Source: Aquimarina sp040786285
Lineage (GTDB): Bacteria > Bacteroidota > Bacteroidia > Flavobacteriales > Flavobacteriaceae
Reading direction: 5' to 3'
Assembly (NCBI RefSeq): GCF_040786285.1
Contig: NZ_JBFMKQ010000005.1
Span: forward strand, 248,001 to 312,000
Length of the DNA stretch: 64,000 bases
A program made the translations under genes and the position numbers. Under the pieces are notes generated by a model that worked only from the letters and a program-made list of their open reading frames with translations, ran no database searches and was not told the origin of the DNA. Below are positions 53,978-61,276 of the stretch, piece after piece; the first letter of the stretch is position 1; each line of letters opens with the position of its first letter.

Positions 53978-55093
53978 ATGCAAACAATGAGTACATTTTC
54001 TATCCCCGAAATACACGAAAAATTTACGATTAATAGTCATTCTCTTAATAGAGATGGTTTAAAACGTTTGGCATATAATTTTATTAAAGAAGGAGAGGTG
54101 TATGAGCAAGAAGCCGGTAGTTTTTTATTGGATTGGTTGAGTGATAAAGATCATATCGTTGTACAGACATCTGGTTCTACAGGAAAACCTAAAAAAATAA
54201 AAGTCTTTAAGCAACATATGATCAATAGTGCAAAAGCTACAGGTAAATTTTTTAAAGTCGAAGAAGAAACAACTGCATTGCTTTGTCTTTCGGCAAACTA
54301 TATTGCTGGTAAAATGATGCTCGTAAGAGCCATGGTTTTAGGTTGGAAAATAGACTTGGTTCCGCCTAGAACTAACCCATTGGATACCGTTTATAAACAA
54401 TATGACTTTTGTGCAATGGTTCCATTACAATTAGACAATTCTATAAACAGACTACATTTAATCAAAAAAATGATAGTAGGAGGTGGAGCCGTTTCAGAGC
54501 ATCTGAAAGAACTAATCCAAGGGGTGAAAACTAAAGTGTTTGAAACTTACGGCATGACTGAAACAGTTTCACATATTGCGGCAAGAAGAATAAACCCAAA
54601 GAAAAAAGACAAAAAAGATGCTCGCTTTTTTAAAGCATTGCCAAATATTACATTAAATATAGATGATAGAAATTGTTTGCTTATAAAAGCACCTCAATTA
54701 CATTCAGAAACCATTGTAACTAATGATGTTGTAGATCTTAAAACCTACAAAAAATTTCTATGGAAAGGACGTTTTGATAATGTAATTAATAGTGGAGGGG
54801 TAAAGTTATATCCAGAAGAAATAGAAACAAAGCTACAGTTACTTATCGGGCATCGGTTTTTTATTAGTAGTATACCTGATGTTACACTTGGCGATAGATT
54901 AGTTTTGATCATTGAGAGAGACTATGATAAAATTGCCTATCTAACTATCCAGGAAGCGATACATAGCCTTGAAATCTTAAGTAAATTCGAAATTCCCAAA
55001 GAAATATATTTTCTTCCTCAATTTGTTGAAACTGATAACGGAAAGGTGCAAAGAGCGATGACACTAGGTTTAGTAAAAAAGAATAATATGTAA
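53978..55093 (+). CDS. menE: o-succinylbenzoate--CoA ligase
   Basis: 371 residues, an AMP-binding enzyme. It activates o-succinylbenzoate with CoA. The nucleotide motif is QTSGSTGKPKKIKV, and FETYGMTETVSH and LWKGRFDNVINSGGVKLYPEE follow. It is shorter than the typical 450-490 residue enzyme, as I recall is usual for Bacteroidota MenE. The start is ATG 53978 (a TTG lies two codons earlier). Linkage with menA and menC supports the call. Confidence 0.9.
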   Translation: MQTMSTFSIPEIHEKFTINSHSLNRDGLKRLAYNFIKEGEVYEQEAGSFLLDWLSDKDHIVVQTSGSTGKPKKIKVFKQHMINSAKATGKFFKVEEETTALLCLSANYIAGKMMLVRAMVLGWKIDLVPPRTNPLDTVYKQYDFCAMVPLQLDNSINRLHLIKKMIVGGGAVSEHLKELIQGVKTKVFETYGMTETVSHIAARRINPKKKDKKDARFFKALPNITLNIDDRNCLLIKAPQLHSETIVTNDVVDLKTYKKFLWKGRFDNVINSGGVKLYPEEIETKLQLLIGHRFFISSIPDVTLGDRLVLIIERDYDKIAYLTIQEAIHSLEILSKFEIPKEIYFLPQFVETDNGKVQRAMTLGLVKKNNM

Positions 55094-55214
55094 TTACCTT
55101 CTTAATTAATCTCTTGTTTTCTCTACACTATTTAATTCATTGAAGATATAGGGGCTCTTTTTTTTCATTTTTTGTACATTTAACATTATTGGAAAACGTA
55201 CAGTCATCAACATT

Positions 55215-57452
55215 ATGGGAAAACAAACAATCATTTTACTCGCTATTTTTTGTATTAATTTCGTTTTTGCAAAAAATCAACCGGATCAAAATATCAAAAG
55301 TGTTGCTATTTATTGGGACGCCTCACTCTCTCAAAAAGACAAAAAAATAGAGAAAGAGTTTGAATTTCTAGATGCATATTTTAAAACGTATGCTAATCTA
55401 AAAGTTAAGTTGGTTATTTTTAATACCGCGTTAATCACAGAGGAAAACTTAGAGGTTAAATCTTCTAATTGGGATGTGCTAAAAGCAAAACTTAAACAAG
55501 TCACCTATGATGGAGCTTCAGATTTTAGTTTAGTAAATACTGAGTTAAGTGAAGAAATGCTCCTTTTTTTTACCGATGGAAGAGGCAATTTCGGTAATTT
55601 TGAAGCCAGTCTGTATAGCCCAAGAATTATTACTATAAGTAGCAAAACAGATATTGATAAAAAATTTCTTCATAATACAGCTTTTTATAACCGAGGGTAT
55701 TACGTAAATCTATTAGAATCTAATGATATTTCTTTTTCTATAAAGGCTATTGAAGGTGAAGTCATTATGCCAAAAATGCAGTTTGTTACACGAAGTAATT
55801 TAGATACCCAAAAAAATTACATTAATGGAATCGTTATTGGTGAAAATGATGGCTTACCCAATGTTAATATTACGGTGAATGATGAAAATAGAGGCACCAT
55901 AACCGATGAAAATGGTAATTATATTATCGCAGCCGAGCCGGGAGATGTTTTGGTATTTAGTTCGATAAACATGAAAAGTGCTGTTGTAGAGGTAGGAGAA
56001 GAAGAAGTTATAAATGTACAATTAACTGATCTTGTTAATGAATTGGGTCCCGCAATAATTAAATCTAGAAAAGGAGAAGAAGTAGAGTTAGTTAATGACG
56101 GTAATCAACGAGTAAATAAAAAAGCGTTAGGATATGCTGTTCAAAGTATTGATTCAGAAGATATAGGAGATGATAGAAATACATTGGGTAGAGCGATAGC
56201 GGGTAAGTTTTCTGGGGTGTCAACCGGGAATGTGGATAATGGAAGCTTAACAATAATAAGGGGTATGAATTCGATTCTAGGTAATAATTTTGCTCTTTTT
56301 GTAATTAACGGAATACCCTTACCACGAAGTACAGTAGACGTTGCTGCTAATTATGATTTTATTAACCCTAATGATATCGCTGATGTTACTGTTTTAAAAG
56401 GGTATGCAGCTACAAATAGATTTGGTGCCGCAGGTAGAAATGGTGTGATATTGATTACTACAAAAAATGCAGTTTCTAATTTTACACCAGCCGAAGAAAG
56501 TGGACCGGATAAGTCTATAGAGATAGAATATAAAGACTATACGTTGCCATTACAGGTTTCTAATGGGAGTGATTCTAGTTTTATTTCAATGTTAAAGGAT
56601 TTACCCCAAGAGGAACAAGCCTATTCAAAATATCTTGATTTGTTAGCATCCAACAAGGATAATATTAGCTTTTTTCTTGAATGTTCTGACTATTTTTTTA
56701 GCAAGAACATGACAGACAAAGGGATAAGAGTGCTTTCAAATTTAGCAGAGTTATATTCTAAAGACACTTCGGTTCTTAAAATATTGGCGTTCAAATTAGA
56801 AAAACAAAATCTATTTAATCAAGCAGAAAGTATTTATAAAAGGATTATTAGTATTTCTCCATCCTTATCTCAAGCCTATTTAGATTTAGCCAATACGTAT
56901 TCTTCTACACAAAAACATAAGGAGTCTATAGATTTGTTTAAGAAAATAACGGCTAATAAAATAAAAGAAATAGAATCTTTTGATGGCTTAAATAACCAGA
57001 TTACTAATGATTTTAGGGGGTTGCTTAAAAAGCGAGACCAGAGTTGGAAAATCAAAAATATTGATCAAAAATATTTTGTTTGTCCAACATATCCGGTTAG
57101 AGTTGTAGTAGAATGGTCACATCCCGAAACAGAATTTAATTTTCGATATATAAACTCAAAAAAACAATATTTTTCTGTTTCCCATAACCTCGAGGATAAT
57201 AAAAATCGTATGCAGAAAGAAATAAAAGAAGGCTTTACTTCAGATGAATATTTACTTTCTGATATCGATCCTGGCAGATGGTATTTAGATGTTGTTTTGC
57301 CAGATGATTATAAGGTGGATGTAAAATACCCTAAACTACTTAAAATAAAAGTGTTTACTAAGTTTGGTACCCCTAATCAGAAACTGGAAACTCATGTGAT
57401 CAATCTAGATAAGATTTCTAAAAACAAGGTTATTACTTCCTTTACCATATAA
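55215..57452 (+). CDS. Secreted VWA - carboxypeptidase-like - TonB-plug - TPR protein without a barrel
   Basis: 745 residues. A signal peptide (1-19, cleaved after FVFA) is followed by a VWA-like domain (about 27-180) with a MIDAS-like DASLS (D35-S39) and FTDG (D121). A carboxypeptidase-regulatory-like repeat follows (about 203-272: INGIVIGENDGLPNVNITVN, then GTITDENGNYII). The TonB plug domain (about 300-418) contains SLTIIRGMNSILGNNFALFV and VTVLKGYAATNRFGAAGRNG. No outer-membrane barrel follows. Instead there are TPR-like helices (about 480-600) and a beta domain. A SusC-like receptor would need some 500 further residues. The M24 peptidase starts 15 bases after the stop. Confidence 0.85.
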   Translation: MGKQTIILLAIFCINFVFAKNQPDQNIKSVAIYWDASLSQKDKKIEKEFEFLDAYFKTYANLKVKLVIFNTALITEENLEVKSSNWDVLKAKLKQVTYDGASDFSLVNTELSEEMLLFFTDGRGNFGNFEASLYSPRIITISSKTDIDKKFLHNTAFYNRGYYVNLLESNDISFSIKAIEGEVIMPKMQFVTRSNLDTQKNYINGIVIGENDGLPNVNITVNDENRGTITDENGNYIIAAEPGDVLVFSSINMKSAVVEVGEEEVINVQLTDLVNELGPAIIKSRKGEEVELVNDGNQRVNKKALGYAVQSIDSEDIGDDRNTLGRAIAGKFSGVSTGNVDNGSLTIIRGMNSILGNNFALFVINGIPLPRSTVDVAANYDFINPNDIADVTVLKGYAATNRFGAAGRNGVILITTKNAVSNFTPAEESGPDKSIEIEYKDYTLPLQVSNGSDSSFISMLKDLPQEEQAYSKYLDLLASNKDNISFFLECSDYFFSKNMTDKGIRVLSNLAELYSKDTSVLKILAFKLEKQNLFNQAESIYKRIISISPSLSQAYLDLANTYSSTQKHKESIDLFKKITANKIKEIESFDGLNNQITNDFRGLLKKRDQSWKIKNIDQKYFVCPTYPVRVVVEWSHPETEFNFRYINSKKQYFSVSHNLEDNKNRMQKEIKEGFTSDEYLLSDIDPGRWYLDVVLPDDYKVDVKYPKLLKIKVFTKFGTPNQKLETHVINLDKISKNKVITSFTI

Positions 57453-57467
57453 TTGAAACAATTTCTT

Positions 57468-58793
57468 ATGAAAAAAACCGTATTGTTGTTCGCTTTGTTA
57501 ATTGCTTTTCAGTATAACTATTCGCAAATTCTTCCACAGCGAGAAAGAGCTGATATAATTGACATGGTGTTAGAAGATAGATTTAACAATCTATTACCAC
57601 AACTAATGGATCGTACCGAATTTGACATGTGGATTCTAATATCACGTGAGTATAATGAGGATCCTGTGCTTAAAACGATGCTACCATCGACATGGTTAAA
57701 CGCACGAAGAAGAACGATATTAGTTTTTTACAGAAATAAAGCAAAGAATACTATAGAAAAACTGGCAGTTGCTCGATATAATGTTGGTAAAAACATAGAT
57801 TCTGCATGGGATAAAGAGAAACAACCAGATCAATGGAAAGCATTGGTAGATATAATTTCTAAAAGAAATCCACAAAAAATTGGGCTGAATTATTCTAAAG
57901 ATTTTGGAATTGTAGATGGTATTGTGAAAACAGATTATGATGAATTTATGGAAGTTTTACCTAAAGAATTCCAATCAAAAATTACTTCTGCAGAAAAGTT
58001 AGCAATTGCTTGGGTAGAGACGCGTACCGAACAAGAAGCAGAGATTTATAAGCAATTGGTAGAAGTAACACATAAGATTATCGAAGAAGCATTTAGTACT
58101 TCAGTTATTAAACCAGGAACGACAACTACAGATGATGTAGTGTGGTGGCTAAGACAAAAGGTTACCAATATGGGGCTAAAGACCTGGTTTCATCCAACCG
58201 TAGATATTCAAAGATCAGGAGAAGATCTGCAAAGTCATATTGTTTCATTTTCAGATAGGCCAAAGGATAAAATAATCAGACCTGGAGATTTAATTCATTG
58301 TGATTTTGGGATTACATATCTTAGATTGAATACAGATTGCCAGCAACATGCGTACATTCTTAAAAATGAAGAAACTTCTCCACCTGAGTATTTGATAAAA
58401 GCTTTTGCAGATGGTAATCGAGTACAGGATATTTTTACTTCTAATTTTGAAACTGGTAAAACGGGAAATGAGATTTTATTAAAGTCTTTAGAACAAGGTA
58501 GGGCAGAAGGGCTGAAACCTTCAATTTATACTCATCCTTTAGGGTTGTATGGACATTCTTCTGGTCCAACTATTGGGATGTGGGATTCTCAAGAAGGAGT
58601 AAAAGGAACTGGAGACTACCCTTTATATGAAAACACTGTGTATGCCATCGAGTTAAATACAACAGTAACTATTCCAGAATGGAAAAAAGATATTAGAATC
58701 ATGTTAGAAGAAGCTGGTTTTTGGGGTAAAGATGGGTTTCGATATGTAAATGAACGACAGACAGAATTAATTACGATTCCTAGAAGAGATTAG
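57468..58793 (+). CDS. Secreted M24-family metallopeptidase (Xaa-Pro aminopeptidase-like)
   Basis: 441 residues. Signal peptide MKKTVLLFALLIAFQYNYSQ, cleaved at SQ. The five metal ligands of M24 are seen: Asp in HCDFGITYL, Asp in NTDCQQHAY, His in THPLGLYGHS, Glu in YAIELNTTV and Glu in MLEEAGFWG. The start at 57468 is preferred over a TTG 15 bases earlier because it places the signal peptide at the N-terminus. Its gene follows the plug protein so closely that the two are co-transcribed and perhaps translationally linked. Confidence 0.92.
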   Translation: MKKTVLLFALLIAFQYNYSQILPQRERADIIDMVLEDRFNNLLPQLMDRTEFDMWILISREYNEDPVLKTMLPSTWLNARRRTILVFYRNKAKNTIEKLAVARYNVGKNIDSAWDKEKQPDQWKALVDIISKRNPQKIGLNYSKDFGIVDGIVKTDYDEFMEVLPKEFQSKITSAEKLAIAWVETRTEQEAEIYKQLVEVTHKIIEEAFSTSVIKPGTTTTDDVVWWLRQKVTNMGLKTWFHPTVDIQRSGEDLQSHIVSFSDRPKDKIIRPGDLIHCDFGITYLRLNTDCQQHAYILKNEETSPPEYLIKAFADGNRVQDIFTSNFETGKTGNEILLKSLEQGRAEGLKPSIYTHPLGLYGHSSGPTIGMWDSQEGVKGTGDYPLYENTVYAIELNTTVTIPEWKKDIRIMLEEAGFWGKDGFRYVNERQTELITIPRRD

Positions 58794-58812
58794 AGTGCTT
58801 TCAGGATAAATT

Positions 58813-58850
58813 AAAAAAGTCCCCTAAGGCAAAAAACCTTAGGGGACATT
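58813..58850. terminator. Terminator of the small Cys-rich peptide gene
   Basis: A perfect 11-bp stem, GTCCCCTAAGG with CCTTAGGGGAC, and a loop of A on the plus strand (T on the minus strand). On the minus strand a T-run follows directly, so it ends the peptide gene 7 bases after its stop. It may also serve the plus-strand peptidase. Confidence 0.85.
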
Positions 58851-58853
58851 TAA

Positions 58854-59006
58854 TTAATCAATATGGTGATAGCAATTTCCAAAAGAACATCTTCCTCCGC
58901 ATAGCGATAGACAAGCATCACCATAATATGTACCAGCTTTTATGGTTTGTTGTTCGCTCTTCTTTAATTGATTTACACCCTCTAAATTTAAAATGCTATT
59001 TAACAT
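58854..59006 (-). CDS. Small Cys-rich peptide with a bacteriocin-type leader (possible secreted or modified peptide)
   Basis: 50 codons from ATG 59006 to a TAA 7 bases before a strong terminator. The leader begins MLNSILNLEGVNQL and continues KKSEQQTIKAG. This is the typical Bacteroidota pattern L-x-L-x-G-x-x-x-L-x-K-x-E-Q-x-x-I-x-(A/G)G, here with AG instead of GG. The following core (residues 26-50) has four cysteines, C32, C36, C40 and C45, and the run GDACLSLCGGRCSFGNC. I infer cleavage after AG by a peptidase-transporter, and disulphides or ring modification. No such transporter or modifying enzyme is in the window. Confidence 0.7.
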   Translation of the reverse strand: MLNSILNLEGVNQLKKSEQQTIKAGTYYGDACLSLCGGRCSFGNCYHHID

Positions 59007-59157
59007 AATTCTTTTATTTGTGTTACCTACTCTGTCAAAGGCTTTTCGGTTTCCGCCGTTTACTATGATTTCGGTGGTTTTCGATTGTTTAGAAATTACA
59101 ATCGCATAGTACTCAATTTTTTATCGATCACATTTTATGGTTCAGTTATGAAGTTAT

Positions 59158-59820
59158 TTATGGACATATAGGATTACACTCATCTGGGTCAATTGGATCA
59201 GAATCACCAGGAGTATAAGGTCTTCTAACCGTTCTTCCATCTGCCCATTTTCTTGCCTCGGGATTAACCACCCAAATACGTAAGCCTCTATTTGCAAATT
59301 CATTACGTTCTAATGCAGAGTTTAGACGTAAAGTGATAACGTCTTGCCCTTGTGAGTTCACATATTGAACACGATTTGAACCTCTATACGTACCGATGAT
59401 TGAAGATCCGGTTGCGGTTCTGATATCCACATAAGCATTAGGTTCAAAGTTGTTCCCTACAATCCATATGCAATAATTATCATCACAGCCTGCACCTGCA
59501 CGACTTATTAAAGGTAGTCCTATTGGTGTGATAATCGCCGCATTATACAACCCTAAATATAATATTGAATAATTTGGTTCACAGGTAGGACTATTTGTAT
59601 AATAAAGAACTCGATATCCTGGTGGGAAAGGATCTCGTGAACAATGCAAGAAAGCAGAAGACTTCCTGAAGTCGAAATCCTCAATGTCCTCTAGTATTTT
59701 TACATCCTCATTGTTTTCGACCAAAAGCTCATCTTGAAAAGTATCCTCTTCTTCAGTTTGACAACTTGCTACTACTAATAAGAAAACTGTCAATACTAAT
59801 ATTTCTATACGTTTTTTCAT
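59158..59820 (-). CDS. Lipoprotein of unknown function with Cys-rich beta structure
   Basis: 220 residues. Lipobox VASC, acyl Cys C20. A charged linker is followed by a beta-rich region with four pairs of cysteines or near-pairs (HCSRDP, TCEP, GCDDNYC and a final DECNPICP). IWIVGNNFEPNAYVDIRTA resembles an immunoglobulin-like strand pattern. It is upstream of the small peptide gene on the same strand, with 151 bases between. No family is recognised. A 20-bp palindrome lies 98 bases upstream of its start. Confidence 0.8.
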   Translation of the reverse strand: MKKRIEILVLTVFLLVVASCQTEEEDTFQDELLVENNEDVKILEDIEDFDFRKSSAFLHCSRDPFPPGYRVLYYTNSPTCEPNYSILYLGLYNAAIITPIGLPLISRAGAGCDDNYCIWIVGNNFEPNAYVDIRTATGSSIIGTYRGSNRVQYVNSQGQDVITLRLNSALERNEFANRGLRIWVVNPEARKWADGRTVRRPYTPGDSDPIDPDECNPICP

Positions 59821-59917
59821 GTTTTTGATTATAGTTTAAAAATGATTTGTGATTCTTGTCGACCAGAATTCTTTGGTAAAACTATATCCAATTCATTGAT
59901 TATAAAAAAGAAGAAAA

Positions 59918-59937
59918 GTCAGATTTATAAATCTGAC
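59918..59937. repeat. 20-bp perfect palindrome upstream of the lipoprotein gene
   Basis: GTCAGATTTATAAATCTGAC, fully symmetric. It matches 16 of 20 bases with the palindrome at 61227-61254 (core). It is 98 bases before the start at 59820. A T-rich stretch follows on the minus strand, so it could also serve as a terminator. Confidence 0.6.
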
Positions 59938-59986
59938 AAAATAGAAAGGTGTCTAATTTTTAATCTCAAAGATATATAAGACCAAA

Positions 59987-60020
59987 AAAACCGTTTCAAA
60001 CTATGCGTGAAACGGCTTTT
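59987..60020 (-). terminator. Terminator of the T9SS-sorted protein gene
   Basis: On the minus strand AAGCCGTTTCA pairs with TGAAACGGTTT over a 9-base loop, followed by a T-run. It lies about 20 bases after the stop at 60041. Confidence 0.85.
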
Positions 60021-60040
60021 CAAAAAAATAATAAATAGTA

Positions 60041-61153
60041 TTATTTCCTTACTATTATTCCTTGATATATTATGTTACCGACTGCAAGTGTATAGACATA
60101 TATTCCTTTTGGCAGGTTATCATTAAAATAGGTTATGGTGTGATATGTATTATTAGGAGGCAAAACATAGCCTTTTGTAGCCACATTCATCCCAAATCTG
60201 TTATAAAGCGTAAGCACAACAAGTGGTGAGGCATCTTGATCTAGAAAAAAAGTGAAATTTACCTGATCCTTAAAAGGATTTGGAAAGGTTTTGATCGTAT
60301 CGGGATGTATTTGAATTTCGGGAACTTCATAGTTCAAATAATTATTAAAATCATTACGCTCTCTAATATAATTATCTTCATCAACTATGATATACAATTT
60401 TTCACCTATAATTTTAGAGTAGGTATCATAATCAACAAAAATTATACAGCTTTTACTATTATTTTCTCTAATAGGTCCTACATATTTTGTTCTAATAAGT
60501 TTTAATTTATCTTCAATTTTAATATAAAACCTAACCTTTGATTTTTCATTAATATCATCTCTTCCAGTATTTCTTATATGTGCTTTAATTTGCACTTCAC
60601 GTCGATTTCTATCAATGTTAGTGGCAACAGTCTCGGCATGAGTTATTTCTAGATCTCCAAGTTGTTCAGGATCATATACATTAAATGAAATATCTCTCTG
60701 ATTTACTATAGTATTATCTAATTCTGATAAAGATAATGTGGCATTCTTTACTCCAGGAGAGACATCATATCGTAATAGATCTAACACGATAGTTCCTAGT
60801 AATATTTTGTTATTGTTTACATTGCGATCATCAGGATCTGGTCTAGTAGGAGGTATAAGGATTGGGGTTAACGTAGTGTTGATAATTGTAGATGATATAT
60901 TAAATTTCTTTTCTGTAATACGCTGACTAGTATAAGTATCTTGATATAAACCGTAGATATTAAATTTTATTTTTCCCCAAATAAAAACGTGAAGGTCTTG
61001 AATTTGTGACTCATCGATTTCTATAAGTCCTGCACTGGTATTAATGGTAACATCAATTATTTTTTCAAAATCACTTTCGGTTTCTTGAGCAATAGACTGA
61101 GTAACAAAAGTGATAAAGAAAATTACTGATAAGAACTTAAATTTTTCAAACAT
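60041..61153 (-). CDS. T9SS-sorted secreted protein with CARDB-like domain
   Basis: 370 residues. Signal peptide ending at SIAQ (about residue 22). A CARDB-like beta domain (about 165-280) contains IKAHIRNTGRDDINEKSKVRF and VDEDNYIRERNDFNNYLNYE. The C-terminus (about 290-370) is a type A sorting domain: FPNPFKDQVNFTFFLDQDAS, then LYNRFGMNV and the ending GIIVRK. The C-terminal domain is recognised by the T9SS, removed, and the protein is released or attached outside the cell. The function of the mature part is not known. Confidence 0.9.
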   Translation of the reverse strand: MFEKFKFLSVIFFITFVTQSIAQETESDFEKIIDVTINTSAGLIEIDESQIQDLHVFIWGKIKFNIYGLYQDTYTSQRITEKKFNISSTIINTTLTPILIPPTRPDPDDRNVNNNKILLGTIVLDLLRYDVSPGVKNATLSLSELDNTIVNQRDISFNVYDPEQLGDLEITHAETVATNIDRNRREVQIKAHIRNTGRDDINEKSKVRFYIKIEDKLKLIRTKYVGPIRENNSKSCIIFVDYDTYSKIIGEKLYIIVDEDNYIRERNDFNNYLNYEVPEIQIHPDTIKTFPNPFKDQVNFTFFLDQDASPLVVLTLYNRFGMNVATKGYVLPPNNTYHTITYFNDNLPKGIYVYTLAVGNIIYQGIIVRK

Positions 61154-61226
61154 AAAACTGTGTATTTATTGGTTATTCGGTAAAAATACTCATTGCTTTA
61201 TCCTAAATAGAAAATTATGAATTTTG

Positions 61227-61254
61227 GAATGTCAATTTTATAAAATTGACATTC
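61227..61254. repeat. 28-bp perfect palindrome upstream of the T9SS-sorted protein gene
   Basis: GAATGTCAATTTTA and its inverted copy TAAAATTGACATTC, without a loop. The core GTCAATTTTATAAAATTGAC resembles the palindrome at 59918 (16 of 20 bases). It is 74 bases before the start at 61153 and 23 bases after the AraC-type gene's stop, so it may be an operator or a terminator. Confidence 0.65.
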
Positions 61255-61276
61255 TTATCTTTATTTATACAAGTAA

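Noticed and set aside
55215..57452. Complete SusC-like TonB receptor
   Set aside because: Only the carboxypeptidase-like and plug parts are present. There is no barrel, and the region after the plug is helical (TPR-like).
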